Positions 44,520 to 57,063 of a stretch of DNA of 64,000 nucleotides are shown piece by piece; positions within the stretch are counted from its first letter, which is position 1; every line of letters starts with the position of its first letter. Under the pieces are notes generated by a model. It did not search any database. It saw only the letters and a list, made by a program, of their open reading frames with translations, and was not told where the DNA came from. The stretch comes from Gadus chalcogrammus (Eukaryota > Chordata > Actinopteri > Gadiformes > Gadidae), in NCBI RefSeq assembly GCF_026213295.1, contig NC_079418.1, positions 7,246,841 to 7,310,840 of the forward strand, written 5' to 3'. The translations under genes were made by a program, and so were the position numbers.

Positions 44520-47165
44520 TAGGGTTGGATTTAGTGATTCGTTTCCGTGATTCAGTTCGCGTCGTTCAGTTCGCCAAGAGGAGTTTCTGGGTGCGGTGAA
44601 TCGAATCATGCACGGTTCTCTGACTCAGTCAGATTCAGCTCCTCCCTCGTTCGTTCGTTCAGTCGAGTTTCTTATTCTCAAACGTCAACATTACCACTTT
44701 AACCAAACGCAGCGGGATGGGGGTGTAGTTTATTATTGGACGTTTAACATATCAGAAAGATAATAGACTTGATTTAGCAATGATGGTGGGGGTGCCGGTT
44801 GTTTTAGGCTCTCATATACAAAAAATGAATTAACACTGCCTTCAAAACGAGAGATGGTTAATTGTGAAAAATGCAGTAAACTGTAATCAGAAAACGTGGT
44901 TATATGCTATAGACCCTATAGTATCTGTGGTATAAAGGCTGGTACGAATTTCTTATTACAAATAGTATGTACACTTATAGACCGTTGCGATTCCCATTGA
45001 AACGAATGGCGCAGTGACTAGTCTTCACAACGAGAGCTGGTAGGTTGTAACAAATGAATTAAACTGTAATCAGACAATGCGGTTATATGCTTTAGACCCT
45101 AGAGTATCTGTGGTATAAAGGCTGGGACGAATTTGAAATTACAAATATGTAAATGTTGAAAGTATGGACCGCCGCGATTGCCATTGAAACAAATGGCGTG
45201 GTGACTAGTCTTCACAGCGAGAGCTGGTAGGTTGTGGAAAATGCCTTAAACTGTAATCCGTCAACGCGGTTATATGCTATAGACCCTAGAGTATCTGTGG
45301 TATAAAGGCTGGGACGAATTTCAAATGACAAATATGTACACTTTATGTTGAAAGTATAGACCGTCCCGATTCCCATTGAAACGAATGGCGCGGTGACTAG
45401 TCTTCACAACAAGAGCTGGTAAGTTGTAAAAAAATTAATTAAACTGTAATCAGACAACGCGGTTATATGGTATAGATCCTAGAGTATCTGTGGTATAAAG
45501 GGGGACGAATTTCGAATTATAAATATGTACAATGTATCCTTTAAATACGTCCGTGCAACAGATGGCCAATGTGAATAATAGATAGCTCGCTCACTAAGCC
45601 CATTTGTTTTATTCCCCAAGAAACCGGTTGATTTCTGTCTTTCATTGGCTAAAATGGTCCCTGGAGAAGTGGTTATACTCTAAATGTTTGCCCTTTTCTA
45701 ACGCAGCCCAGAAAAAAACCTATTTTAGAAACTGTGACATCTACTCTATTTAGTTTACCCAAAAATCCTTCAGTAGTATTTGCTCGTTGTCACATAATTT
45801 CTGCTGCATGATCTCAGGGAGGAAGGATTATGAAATTACTAAACTAATACTGGCCCACAGACTAGTGACAGACAACTATGCATTTTGAGTGAACTAATCC
45901 TTATTCCTGGAATGAGACCTATTCTCTCACTTGGCAAGTCAGTAATTTATTTTGTAAACTGTCTTTGAACAGCTGATTTGCAACACATAGCATGGGCCAG
46001 AGTGGGCCACTATCATAAAATTAACATGACTTGATCAGGAGCAGTTTGTAGGTATTACTGGTCACACATGCAGCTTGCATGAATGTAAAATATAGATGAT
46101 GCAAAGATGGTGTTTCAGTAATTTTTTGAACATTTATTGAAATAAAATACTTCAGATCTGAATTTGACAATGCATCCTTGTTCATATTTGAACTAAGATT
46201 AAAAAAACCGCACATCATTCTCCTCCACATCAATCAGCTCATTAGATATATATAATATCGATATATATATAAATATCATATGATGATTGAACATCATCAT
46301 TCAAATTATTCAACAATCGAATCAGTAAAGGCAGCGAGTATTAGCCAATAAGAGGCAGAGTAGCGTGGGTCATGGCGCACGGAGCTTTTGGCCGTGATAT
46401 TATAGATACAATTATATTATATCGTATACTATTATATATAGAGCTCCGGGAGTCGCAAACGGCAACAATCACTTTCTCCTCCATGCTGCAGTTCACCCCG
46501 GACTGCACTGCACTGAGTTTGACGGTTGAACGCTGATTGGCTGTTACGTTACATATGTCTGTCATCACGTGAAATTCGCGTCGAAGTTGAAATATTTCAA
46601 CTCGAGCGAATTTGTCGCTGCACAAATCCTCGTGAACGCGCTCGCCTGTGCACGGCGAAAGTGGGGCACGACAAATCAAAACTTGTCGCCGGTTTTCTCT
46701 AGCAAAAAATTCGCCCGATACGCGTCTCTACGTCCACTTTTATGGGATCTTGTCACCCCGTCGCGTTTGGTGTGATGCAGAAAAGTGGGCAATTTGGCTT
46801 GCAGATACTACTGAATGGTGCGCATCTGGGGGGATTTAGAAGTGGGTATACGCAATGATGACTAGTGGGTATACGCGGGTATACGGCGTATACCCACTTA
46901 TTACACTTATTACACCTGGACTACACCAGTGCCTAGAAAAGCATACAATTGGCTGGCTCTCGTGAGTCGTGGCGTCTCTCAGTTGGTCCCTCCTCACCAC
47001 TCACACAGTGAGTGAACGAACTGTCAGCGAGTCAGCGACTAGTGGGTCTGGGAGGAGTCGAGTCTGAGAACGAACGAGACGAACGAGAGAGAGGAACCAG
47101 TTCGGTTCGTTCGTCTTAAAGATTCGTTCATTTGAACTGATTCGTTCGCAACCGAGCCAACTCTG
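44520..47165. mobile_element. 2.6-kb non-autonomous hAT element with internal tandem array
   Basis: Flanked by an exact 8-bp duplication CTAGCTTC (44512-44519, 47166-47173). Ends TAGGGTTGG and CCAACTCTG are inverted with one or two mismatches. Subterminal regions on both sides are rich in TTCGTTCG/CGAACGAA motifs. The interior holds the tandem array at 44845-45545 and at about 46340-46680 a reverse ORF with MEEKVIVAVCDS, resembling the start of a MADF domain. No hAT transposase detected. Confidence 0.78.
44845..45545. repeat. ~188-bp tandem repeat, about four copies
   Basis: The marker AAACTGTAATCAG followed by GCGGTTATATGC recurs at about 44878, 45060, 45248 and 45439 (spacings 182, 188 and 191). 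Each unit includes TAGACCCTAGAGTATCTGTG and a CCATTGAAACGAATGGCG hairpin. Confidence 0.85.
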
Positions 47166-47173
47166 CTAGCTTC

Positions 47174-48000
47174 AGTGGCCGCTGATGCACAGAGCTGCCG
47201 AGTTGTGTTTGTGTCTCTCTACCTTTTGATATTTTTGTAAAACTTTTGTTTGTCGCCCTTGGACGGTTGCGGTGGTTCACACTGCTTTGCGACATGCTTT
47301 TGGGCACGTGGGAGAAATTTCCTGGTGTGTAGACAATTTTCTGTCATTGAACTGTTGGCAGACTTTTAGTTATTTTTAGCTTTAAGGTGTTTCGTTGCTT
47401 GAGCCGGTGGTAGTTTGCTACTGGGATTCCTGGCCGCGTGTGATTCGGCATGGGCTACGGGGTTTCCCGGCCGTGTGAGATTCGGCATGGGAGGAGGATC
47501 ATTGCATGTCCTGTGTTGACGTTTCAAATGCAGTTGTGTGATTCGGTATGTGAGGTCAATTGTTTGTTTCCTTTGTTTTGTAGAGTGGAGAGAGAAATCC
47601 TGGATTGTGGGTGACACCCCTGTTTTTTGGTCTCCTTTAAAAGGTAGGCCTGTGATGGGTTTTTGCTTATTGTATAACATAAAATGAGTGCCAGAGGAAA
47701 ATGACAATTCTTTATTATATTTTATTACCTTATTAGTGTATATATTTTATATACTGTTTTTTTTATTCAATTAATTTCTTTAAGATCGTTTTATGCTTTG
47801 TTTACATTTTTATAATTTATCTACTACATGTATTCATTATTAGTCACAGGTGTAGAGAGTGTAGAGAGATAGAGAGATATCCTGGATTGTGTGTGACGCC
47901 CGTGTTTTTTTGTCTCTTTTAAAATAAATAAACCTCCCTAACTGGACTCCTGTGTGTGCCCCACTCAACGAATACAAGACACAACGCAGAAACCCATTGG
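47174..48000. other. Unassigned; possible LTR-like remnant
   Basis: Contains two diverged copies of a block including ATCCTGGATTGTG and CCTGTTTTTTGGTCTC-like sequence (about 47580-47640 and 47856-47925), and ends CTCCTGTGTGTGCCCCACTC ... GGTTACA. A solo LTR is possible, but no TG start or target duplication could be fixed. Confidence 0.3.
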
Positions 48001-49072
48001 TTACACATACACCTATGACTCACCTACGACTGCACAACTATACATGGTTCCAATACGATTGTCAAGTTTGCAGACGACACTACGGTGATTGGTCTCATCA
48101 GCAACAACGATGAGACGGCCTATAGGGAGGAGGTCCAACACCTAACTGCATGGTGCGCCAACAACAACCTGGCTCTCAACACTAAGAAGACGAAAGAGCT
48201 CATCGTGGACTTCAGGAAGACTAGAGGTGGCACACACACCCCCATCCGTATCAACGGGACGGAGGTTGAGCGTGTCACCAGCTATAGGTTCCTGGGTGTC
48301 CACATCTCAGAGGACCTCTCTTGGACCCTCAACACCTCTAAGCTGATCAAGAAGGCTCACCAGCGTCTCTTCTTCTTGAGGAAATTAAAAAAGGCCCATC
48401 TGTCTCCACAGATCCTGGTGAACTTCTACCGCTGAATCATTGAGAGCATCCTTACCAACTGTGTCACAGTATGGTATGGCAACTGCTCTGTCTCTGACCG
48501 GAAAGCACTGCAGAGGGTGGTGAAAACTGCGCAACGCATCATCGGTTCCTCACTCCCCTCCATCGAGGCTGTCCAGAGCAAGCAATGCCTGCGAATGGCG
48601 TGCGGCATCTGTTTGAATTCTGACTGTTCTCACCCCAACCACAGACTGTTCACCCTCCTCCCCTCCGGGAGGCGCCACAGGTCTCCCCGGACCCGGACAA
48701 GCAGGTTTAGGGGAAGCTTTTTCCCTGCGGCTGTCACCCTCCTAAACTCTACCCCCCCCCCCACCCCCCCTCTCAGTGTCTGCACCCCCCCCCCCCCGCG
48801 GCTATTCATTGCACTAAACCATGCTAGTTGACTGAACAATTATCCCTCTACTTGAATTTACATATCCCCTGTATCAACACCCATAGTACTCTATTTTATT
48901 ATACTATATTTATATTTATATTTACTGCACTTATTGTACCTCTATGATGCTCTGATACTGTATAATTCATGTACAAACGGCACTTTACTGCTCCTTTGCA
49001 CTTCCGGTTGGTCAGAAAACCTAATTTCGTTGTACTCTGCACAATGACAATAAAGTGAATCCAATACAATAC
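48001..49072 (+). mobile_element. Rex1-like LINE, 5'-truncated
   Basis: From 48058 the frame reads VKFADDTTVIGLISNND (catalytic FADD box), then NTKKTKELIVDF, YRFLGVHISEDLSW and, after an in-frame TGA at 48433-48435, SILTNCVTVWYGN and FTLLPSGRRHRS. The 3' UTR ends ATTTCGTTGTACTCTGCACA plus ATGACAATAAAG, the usual Rex1-type 3' end. Dead through truncation and the stop. Confidence 0.82.
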
Positions 49073-49481
49073 AACACACAATAAAACAAACTTCACAAGG
49101 GGAAGTCCAATGCATTGGCTAAAGCCAGGAGTTTATATTGCCATTGTAGGGCAGCATGGCCCCCCAAAACTATTAAAGCATTTGGTTAACCAAATGGTAA
49201 TCTATCAATTGAAGCTCCTCAAGGTGTCCAAAAAAAGGGGGGTCGTGGCCGTCTTGCTGAGATGGGTGGGGGATGGGGGCTGAATGGTTGTGAGAGTTGA
49301 ATGAAGTAGCCTACATGTTGCTCCCATTGGTAACTGCAGAGCAAGATCCGTTGATGTTACTAAAAGACAAATGCTGCATACTTAGCTTACTGCATTTTAC
49401 AGTTCAGATTTTCCATCATCAGGTACAAGATTGTTTGTTGTATGTTATTTTACCGTTATACACAATTATACAACGGGGGGC
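49073..49481. other. Spacer, nothing recognised
   Basis: No supported feature. Ends with CCGTTATACACAATTATACAACGG, an imperfect inverted repeat immediately before the direct repeat at 49482. Confidence 0.4.
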
Positions 49482-49956
49482 CTAAATCCAGTATAATGAG
49501 CGTATACATAACTGCTATGACGCCCGATCATTTTGTGAAAGTTTGCATATCACTCCGCGCCTGGAAGTAGAAACAGTTACAAAGTAAAACATATGTTGGA
49601 TGATGGGCATTGGAGAGGGGGTAAATGTTGTTACTCCGGGAGTGAGCAAGGCGATGGAGAGACTAACGAAAGCTTAGGCACACGGCGAGTGAACTGCCCC
49701 ATAGGTTAAATTGCCGGCGAACCGCTCTAGCCGAGCCTTCTCTCGGAGGGACGCTAAAGTGTGTTGCATTGCGACCGTCGTGCATTTTGAAGGCAGCCAG
49801 AGGGACTACTTTTTTGTATTCTTTAATAAAACGGCTACTTTGACTTTCTTGGTTTCTTTTTAAATGTAGTGTGTCTATGACTTTCGTTTCGCCATAATAG
49901 TAACCGTTGTATAAATATAGAGGGATCACTTCAGTCAGTTGTATGTGCTCATTATA
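49482..49956 (+). repeat. Left ~475-bp direct repeat flanking a LINE
   Basis: Almost identical (about 2% differences by eye) to 54846-55346. It lacks 25 bp present in the right copy just after CTAAATCCAG. The two copies directly abut the two ends of the LINE at 49957-54845. Confidence 0.85.
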
Positions 49957-50175
49957 GTCTTTGTGAGTCTTTGTTAGAAACAAAGAGCTTGATCTCCGTG
50001 GGAAAACAGCGATTTACCAACAGGCTCTGCTGAGAGCTCATGAAAACAGGAGAGGAACAAAAGCCAAGAGAATTCATCAGCTTCCATTGAACAAATGGAA
50101 CCAACAGGCAGATACTCATGATATTTTTCCGAAGAACACACTCCTTAGTTTTAATGGAATAAAGAACTCAGCCCC

Positions 50176-51630
50176 ATGACACTCGAAGACTCTCCAGACT
50201 GTGTAAGCTGTCTCAATTTGAAAAAGAAGATCACGGAGTTGGAGACTCGGGTTTCTGTCCTGTACCAGATCTATGATGGTGAGCGATTTCCTGGACGGGA
50301 TTGCTGCTCAGCCAAACCTCGCCGACAAACCTTGCTCTCACCTGGACTTGTCACTATCTAATGAGCCATGGCCTGCTCTTGGCACAAATCCAAAGAGGCC
50401 TAGCGCCGCTTCTACCTCCAACGAAAAATGGACTAGCACCCAGGATAAGAAGCGAAAAAAGCGAGGCAGAAACTCTTCCCGCATCACCTCTCCTGTAGCG
50501 CTCAGAAATAGTGTTTCACCACTGGAAACTCTCCAAGGGGAGCAATTCTCCACACCCAAGGCCAAAAGGCACAGGAGTGCTATCCTTGCTGCTAACAAGC
50601 ATAAAGGGCCCGGATCCCCTACACATCATGATCCTCATCTGCTGCACTCGGGAGTCCCCCATTTCACCCTAAGCCCCTCTCGGACTACTCGGGGCACTAC
50701 TCAACCACTACCACAAGATCGCCGAAGACTAAGGTATGCTAACACCACTAGCACTAATACCGAGGCTTCCCACAGCCCATTAGCACTCAGAGGAGCTAAC
50801 GCTGCTAGCACTAGCCTTGTAGCTAATACTGTTTACCCAAACAACCCAAGAACTGGCCCCATAACAACTGGTAAAGCAATTGTGTGGAATGCAAACACGA
50901 CGCCACAGATGGCCACTATCTTGGTTGGAGATGCCATGACAGAACATGTCAACTTGCAAGGACAGAAAATCTTTGCCTTAGCAACACATCAGTCGAGGAA
51001 CTGACGTCAGAGATACAAACAATCCTCAAGAATAAACCAAACAATGCAAAGATTATCATCCACACTGGCTCATTTGATATCCTGCACAAAAAAACTGGCA
51101 GCGAGATACTTAAAAAACATTTCACCCAGCTACTGAACACTCTAAACAAACATCAAAATGTGTCTATCAGTGGACCGATTGCATGTTTTCGCAGAGGAAA
51201 TGAAATCTTCAGTCGACTCCTATTTTTCAACACATGGCTGGCATCTGTCTGTCTTGCACACAACCGGAGATTTATTGACAATTTCAATGTTTTTTGGAAT
51301 TGTGCAGACCGTTTTCAAGCCGATGGACTCCACCCAAACCGTAGAGGGTCTAGATTACTTACAGCAAACATCAGTCACGCGCTCTTGACGACGTCAAACA
51401 GCCATAATCAAGCCTCACTCCCTATTCCTGCTGTGCCTAAGACTGACACACCCCAAACCTCCTCCCATGGAACAGAACAGAACATTCAAACAGCCTCCTC
51501 CAAGGACACTGGCCCTGCACAGACCTCCACCACCCCAAGGAATTCCCCTGGGATAAACCACCTTGTGGGGGAGGCTGTGAAGGCCCATGAACTCAGTAAT
51601 ATGGACTGTCAGCCCGAAAAACAACAATAG
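50176..51630 (+). pseudogene. LINE ORF1: coiled-coil N-terminus and SGNH-esterase-like domain, frameshifted
   Basis: The N-terminus (50176 on) has CVSCLNLKKKITELETRVSV, a short coiled coil. A frameshift near 50275 moves to the 50273-51004 frame (Ser/Pro/Thr-rich linker), and another near 50967 to the 50884-51630 frame. The C-terminal domain follows the esterase order: TILVGDAMTEHV (block I, Ser of the usual GDS replaced by Ala), IIHTGSFDIL (block III, Asn of the usual GTND replaced), and ADGLHPNRRGSRLL (catalytic Asp-x-x-His block). Such esterase ORF1 proteins occur in CR1/L2-clade LINEs. Lost serine and asparagine suggest decay. Confidence 0.72.
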
Positions 51631-51693
51631 GACAGCCACCATGCTATTTCATCAAACATACCGGTCATCATAAACACCAAATGGCATGGTAAA

Positions 51694-54571
51694 ATGCATG
51701 GTTATAAACCCGAAACTCATCCTAGAAGGTTGAAAACTATCCATGTTCTTCCTACAAATATATCTCCCCCAGTTTTACCTGTTAATAACCCACAGATGAA
51801 ACTGGCCCTTCTAAATGTCAGATCACTAAATAACAAAACCTTTCTGGTCAACGAGCTGATTAAAGAAAACAACTTAGATTGTATCTGTCTAACAGAAACT
51901 TGGCTAAACGATGACACGGCAACAGCAACTTTGATAGAAGCGTGTCCGCCTGATTACAGCTTCCACCAAGTTTCTAGGAAATCAAAAAGAGGTGGATGAG
52001 TTGCAGCTATTTTCTCATCTAAACTGTTGTTCAAAATCACTGAGCTAGGTGAATTTACATCAATTGAATATCTTGCTATAGAGCTCAAAACTGAATCAGT
52101 ATTGTTTGTTATTATATATCGGCCACCCAAGCACTCACCAATATTCATACAAGAATTCTCTGAACTATTATCACTATGTGTCACAAGATATGACAAAATA
52201 GTCCTGAATGGAGACCTTAATATCCACGTTAATAAAAAAGCAGACCAAAGAACTATTGAGCTTTTAAATCTCCTCACCAGTTTCGATCTAACTCAGCACA
52301 TAACGGATCCAACACACCAGCACGGAAACACACTAGATCTAGTAATAACAACTGGATTAAACATCAATAATATTTCAATAACTGATCTACCGCTCTCTGA
52401 CCATCATTGTATACTTTTTGATGTGGAAATCATCTTACCAAAAACCACAAAAGAATTCTTAGTCCATAAAAGACATCTAGACGATGAAGCTACGGAGAGA
52501 TTTTCTGAGCAGATTGCTCTATATGAGCCAACTAATCATGACTGCTCTCTAAATGAAATGGTAGAGAACCTAAATGAAGCATTATCATCTGTGTTAGACT
52601 CTGTAGCCCCACTTAAAACTAAAAAGAAGTTTACAAGTAGGACCTCCCCATGGCTAAGAAATAAAAATGTTAGTGAAATAAAAAGAAAATGTCGCGTAGC
52701 AGAGAGAAAATGGAGAAAAACAAAGACCACTATCCACCACGGTATCTACAAAGATGCACTAACTACCTATAACAAAACCATCCATCTAGCAAGGAAAGGT
52801 TATTTTTCCCATATTATTACAGAAAATGCCGGAAATTCCAGAGTTCTGTTCTCCACCATTGACTGGCTACTAAACACTTTCCCTGCCCCCCCACTATCCT
52901 CAGCAGCTAAATGTGAAGAGTTTGCTCAGTTCTTCAAGAACAAAATAACATCGATCAGATCTAGTATCACTACTACTGGACATCCATAGATCTTGCAACT
53001 TAACCTTGAGCAGTTTTACATGTATCACACTAAGTGAACTCTCCAAAATCATCATTGAATGTAAATCTACAACCTCAGATATTGATCCTATTTCCACTGC
53101 ATTCTTTAAGCGAGTGTTTGATAGTGTCTCAGGTCCGGTCCTTGACATCATTAACACATCCCTGAGAACTGGTGTTTTCCCAGATGCCTTCAAAACAGCT
53201 GTTGTAAAGCCCCTATTAAAGAAACCCAAATTGGATACCAGTACACTAGCAAACTATAGACCGATATCAAATCTTCCCTTTATTAGTAAAGTCCTTGAAA
53301 AGATAGTATTAGTCCAAATAAATTCCTTTCTGGAACAAAATAACATATTGGAAGTCTTTCAGTCAGGTTTCAGAAAATATCACAGTACTGAAACCGCTCT
53401 CACCAAAATAATTAGCAACCTCAGACAAAACTCTGATGCAAATAAAGTTTCTATCCTTATCCTATTAGATCTTAGTGCAGCATTTGATACCATTGATCAC
53501 GACATCCTAATCAATTGACTTGAAAATCTTATTGGGTTCTCTGACTGTGTATTGAACTGGATCAAAACATATATTAGAGGAAGGAAGTTTTGCGTTAGTC
53601 GAGGAGACCATATGTCAGAGAAACATGAAAGCTGCTACGGGGTTGCACAAGGGAGCTGTTTAGGTCCATTACTATTTTCTCTTTATATGTTACCACTCAG
53701 TGACATCATCAGAGAATACAGTATAGATTTTCATAGCTACGCGGATGACACCCAACTGTATATTTCCGCTGAACCTAATGATGCGAAGGCCATAAATTCC
53801 ATTACCAACTGTTTATTGGCAATAAACAAATGGATGAACAATAACTTTCTAAAACTAAATGAGGACAAAACTGAAGTCCTACTTATCGTCCCCAAATTAA
53901 AAAGAGAGATGCTAATTAAGAATCTAGGAGGTTTAACCCGGTGGATTAAACCTGAGGTGATAAGTCTCGGTGTCATCCTGGACTCAGATTTGAATTTCAA
54001 CTCCCACATTAACAAAGTGACCAAAACAGCTTTCTTTCACCTCAGGAACATAGCAAAGGTACGACAATTCATAAACCAAAATGATGCCGAGAAGCTTATA
54101 CATGCTTTCATATCGAGCCGGCTAGACTACTGTAATTCACTTTTCGCTGGTCTTCCCAAGAAAACAACTGAAAGACTCCAGCTCATTCAAAACTCTGCAG
54201 CTAGACTATTAACCAAAATTAAAAGGAGAGAACACATTAGTCCTGTCCTAGCTACTTTACACTGGCTTCCTTTTACCTTTAGAATTGACTTTAAGGTCCT
54301 CCTCCTCACATACAAAGCTCTAAATGGACAAGGCCCTAGCTACATTGCTAACTCTCTTACTAACTACACACCAGCTAGAACACTGCGATCATCAGATACA
54401 GGTCTGTTACAGGTCACCAGAAGCAGTCATAAGAAGATTGGTGACGCAGCCTTTGTCAACTACACCCCAAAATTATGGAACACATTACCCATTAATATTA
54501 GGGAAGCAATTATGCTAGACACCTTTAAAAAGCAGCTTAAAACCTTTCTTTTTACCAAAGCATTTTATTAA
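51694..54571 (+). pseudogene. LINE ORF2: AP endonuclease and reverse transcriptase, disrupted
   Basis: Endonuclease: LALLNVRSLNNKTFLVNEL, ICLTETWL, IIYRPPKHSP, LNGDLNIHV, LPLSDHHCIL. RT: NYRPISNLPFISKVLEKIV, GFRKYHSTETAL, LILLDLSAAFDTIDH, YGVAQGSCLGPLLFSLY, SYADDTQLYIS, SLGVILDSDL, and the C-terminal PVLATLHWLPFTFRIDFK. Lesions: TGA at 51998-52000, a frameshift between 52989 and 53006, and TGA at 53516-53518. The RT motif order and LDLSAAFDT wording match the L2 clade. Confidence 0.86.
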
Positions 54572-54845
54572 TTTTATCTGGCACTATTTATTTCTCTGTA
54601 ACTTGCACTATTTTTGCTATTTCTCTTTTAACCTGTTTTAAGGGTTTTATATTTCTTTTATCATGATTTTAGTAAGCCTATCAGAACACCAGGTTCTGAT
54701 ACGATGTTGGTCATTTTGTATTTGTCTTTTGCTCCATGTATTGCTCCTGCTGCTTGCTTTTATTGATTTTATGTAAAGCACTTTGAATTGCAAATCTTGT
54801 ACGAAATGTGCTATATAAATAAAGTCTTACTTACTTACTTACTTA

Positions 54846-55346
54846 CTAAATCCAGCGATCTGATTGGTTCCTAACTGTTGTATAATGAGCGTATACATAA
54901 CTGCTATGACGCCCGATCATTTTGTGAAAGTTTGCATATCACTCCGCGCCTGGAAGTAGAAACAGTTACAAAGTAAAACATATGTTGGATGATGGGCATT
55001 GGAGAGGGTGTAAATGTTGTTACTGCGGGAGAGAGCAAGGCGATGGAGAGACTAACGAAAGCTTAGGCACACGGCGAGTGAACTGCCCCATAGGATAAAT
55101 TGCCGGCGAACCGCTCTAGCCGAGCCTTCTCTCAGAGGGACGCTAAAGTGTGTTGCATAGCGACCGTCGTGCATTTTGAAGGCAGCCAGGAGGGACTACT
55201 TTTTTGTATTCTTTAATAAAACGGCTACTTTGACTTTCTTGGTTTCTTTTTAAATGTAGTGTGTCTATGACTTTCGTTTCGCCATAATAGTAACCGTTGT
55301 ATAAATATAGATAGATCACTTCAGTCAGTTGTATGTGCTCATTATA
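54846..55346 (+). repeat. Right ~501-bp direct repeat flanking a LINE
   Basis: Second copy of 49482-49956, with 25 bp more near its start. It runs directly into the hairpin at 55331-55428. Confidence 0.85.
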
Positions 55347-55428
55347 CCACTGTGAAGGGGGTCGCCGGCCCTCCGCTGCGCTTCGGGGCCGGACAACGCC
55401 CCTTAACAGTGGGAAAATGAGCACATAC
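55331..55428. repeat. 98-bp imperfect palindrome (hairpin)
   Basis: GTATGTGCTCATT ... AATGAGCACATAC at the outer ends, with inner pairs CACTGT/ACAGTG and GCCGGCCC/GGGCCGG around a CTGCGCTTCG loop. It overlaps the end of the right direct repeat. Confidence 0.8.
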
Positions 55429-55439
55429 CACAGCCTGTC

Positions 55440-56659
55440 GTGATCTATTGCTTAAATATAGGACCACAATTGTTAAACGTTCCGATGACTCTTTCTTCTA
55501 CATGGTTTACACAGAAAACGAATGATGTGGTCCGGAAATTCCCACCACAACTCCTTATACACTATAAATCGATGTTAGCCCACCTGGACAGCTCACAAGA
55601 TCATCTTTCACTTTCTCGATGAAGTTAGGGCTTCCAGGACTTATAGCTTTGTTTCCTGACGCATCCTCCCCCACACCAATTTTGAACAATATATAACACG
55701 ACAAATAAGCAAACAACCTTACCTTGAGTCTATCCATAGCCACTTGCTGCACTCGTGGAATAGCATTCTTCTTCAATGACACTGTCTTTGGGTTCTTTGG
55801 GTAAGCAGCTCTTTTAGGAATGATGAAGTCGTCCTTATCGAAATGAGCACTGCAGACACGGTGATCCTTCTGCATCAGCATCTTCATTGGCATCTCAATG
55901 TCCATATTCAGAACAATAAGCCACTTGTCTACCAGAGATCGGTCTTTCTACCGCGATGGCAGTTTATAGAAAGTTTCTGGGGTGTGACTTTTCAATTGTT
56001 TTCCGCAGCCGGGGAAATCGCAAACAGGAACCATCTCTCTATCTTGACTTCAAGCTGTAGATGGGTCGTCTTCTCCGGTGCTTGAGCTGTCCTTCACTCT
56101 ATGCGCTAATCACGTGTGCAGTGCGTCTTCTGTCAACAATGTGCCATGCTTGATTGTAGCCAACAGATATTTTGGAACTGTAACTTATGATGCAAGTCCT
56201 TTGATGTACGTGTAAACACTTGCTATATATTATTTATAAATATAAATTATATAAATTATAAATTCCAAAACGTTCCTCCTTGAACTGAGCTCTGGCACAT
56301 TCGGCAATCGACTTGTGTGGACTTCCTGTTAACACGGACCTACCAGTAAGGCTTGTTAAACTGTCTTTTTAATTAAATTCTGGGTTTGCAAACTAAGTTG
56401 TTTTTGCTTCATTTTATCTGTAGGGACCCTAGTCATGCTACTGCAGAGGTTTGGTACTGTTTTTCACAATATTAGTGGTTAAAAAATGCTGATTAGGAAG
56501 TGAAACTCAATGCCCCAAACCAATAACATGGACGCCAAACATTGCGCCGGGCAAACTCTAATACTCGACTTTCAATGAAATAGGTATCTGGAGGGCTTAT
56601 TTGATGGGTTTTCGTGCCAAAACAAAGACCCTGGGTTCAATATTCGCCGGAATAACACT
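55440..56659 (-). mobile_element. THAP/Kolobok-type element (copy 3, reverse)
   Basis: The minus strand starts AGTGTTATTCCGGCG beside TTAA (56660-56663) and runs through the same 5' region as copies 1 and 2, then the THAP exon to about 55555. The boundary at the low-coordinate side is uncertain. Confidence 0.72.
55555..55905 (-). pseudogene. THAP-domain transposase fragment (copy 3)
   Basis: The minus-strand ORF begins inside the THAP domain (MLMQKDHRVCSAHFDKDDF) and continues PKRAAYPKNPKTVSLKKNAI and PRVQQVAMDRL, extending the domain beyond the point where copy 2 stops. The first half of the THAP finger (upstream to about 56040) is in other frames, so this copy is also broken. Confidence 0.7.
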
Positions 56660-56675
56660 TTAAAGACACACGCAC

Positions 56676-57063
<388 letters not shown>

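Larger units (their letters stand above)
49957..54845 (+). mobile_element. Near full-length L2-like LINE (ORF1 and ORF2)
   Basis: A 4.9-kb unit comprising a 5' leader, an esterase-like ORF1 (50176-51630) and an ORF2 with endonuclease and RT (51694-54571), and a 3' end with AATAAAGT and (CTTA)n. Flanked by long direct repeats. Inactivated by two ORF1 frameshifts, two ORF2 stops and one ORF2 frameshift. Confidence 0.85.

Noticed and set aside
44845..45545. CRISPR-like array
   Set aside because: Units are ~188 bp and fully repetitive without spacers, in vertebrate DNA.
46341..46679. Harbinger MADF gene
   Set aside because: Only a short MEEKVIVAV-like start is suggestive; the rest does not match and it lies inside the hAT element.
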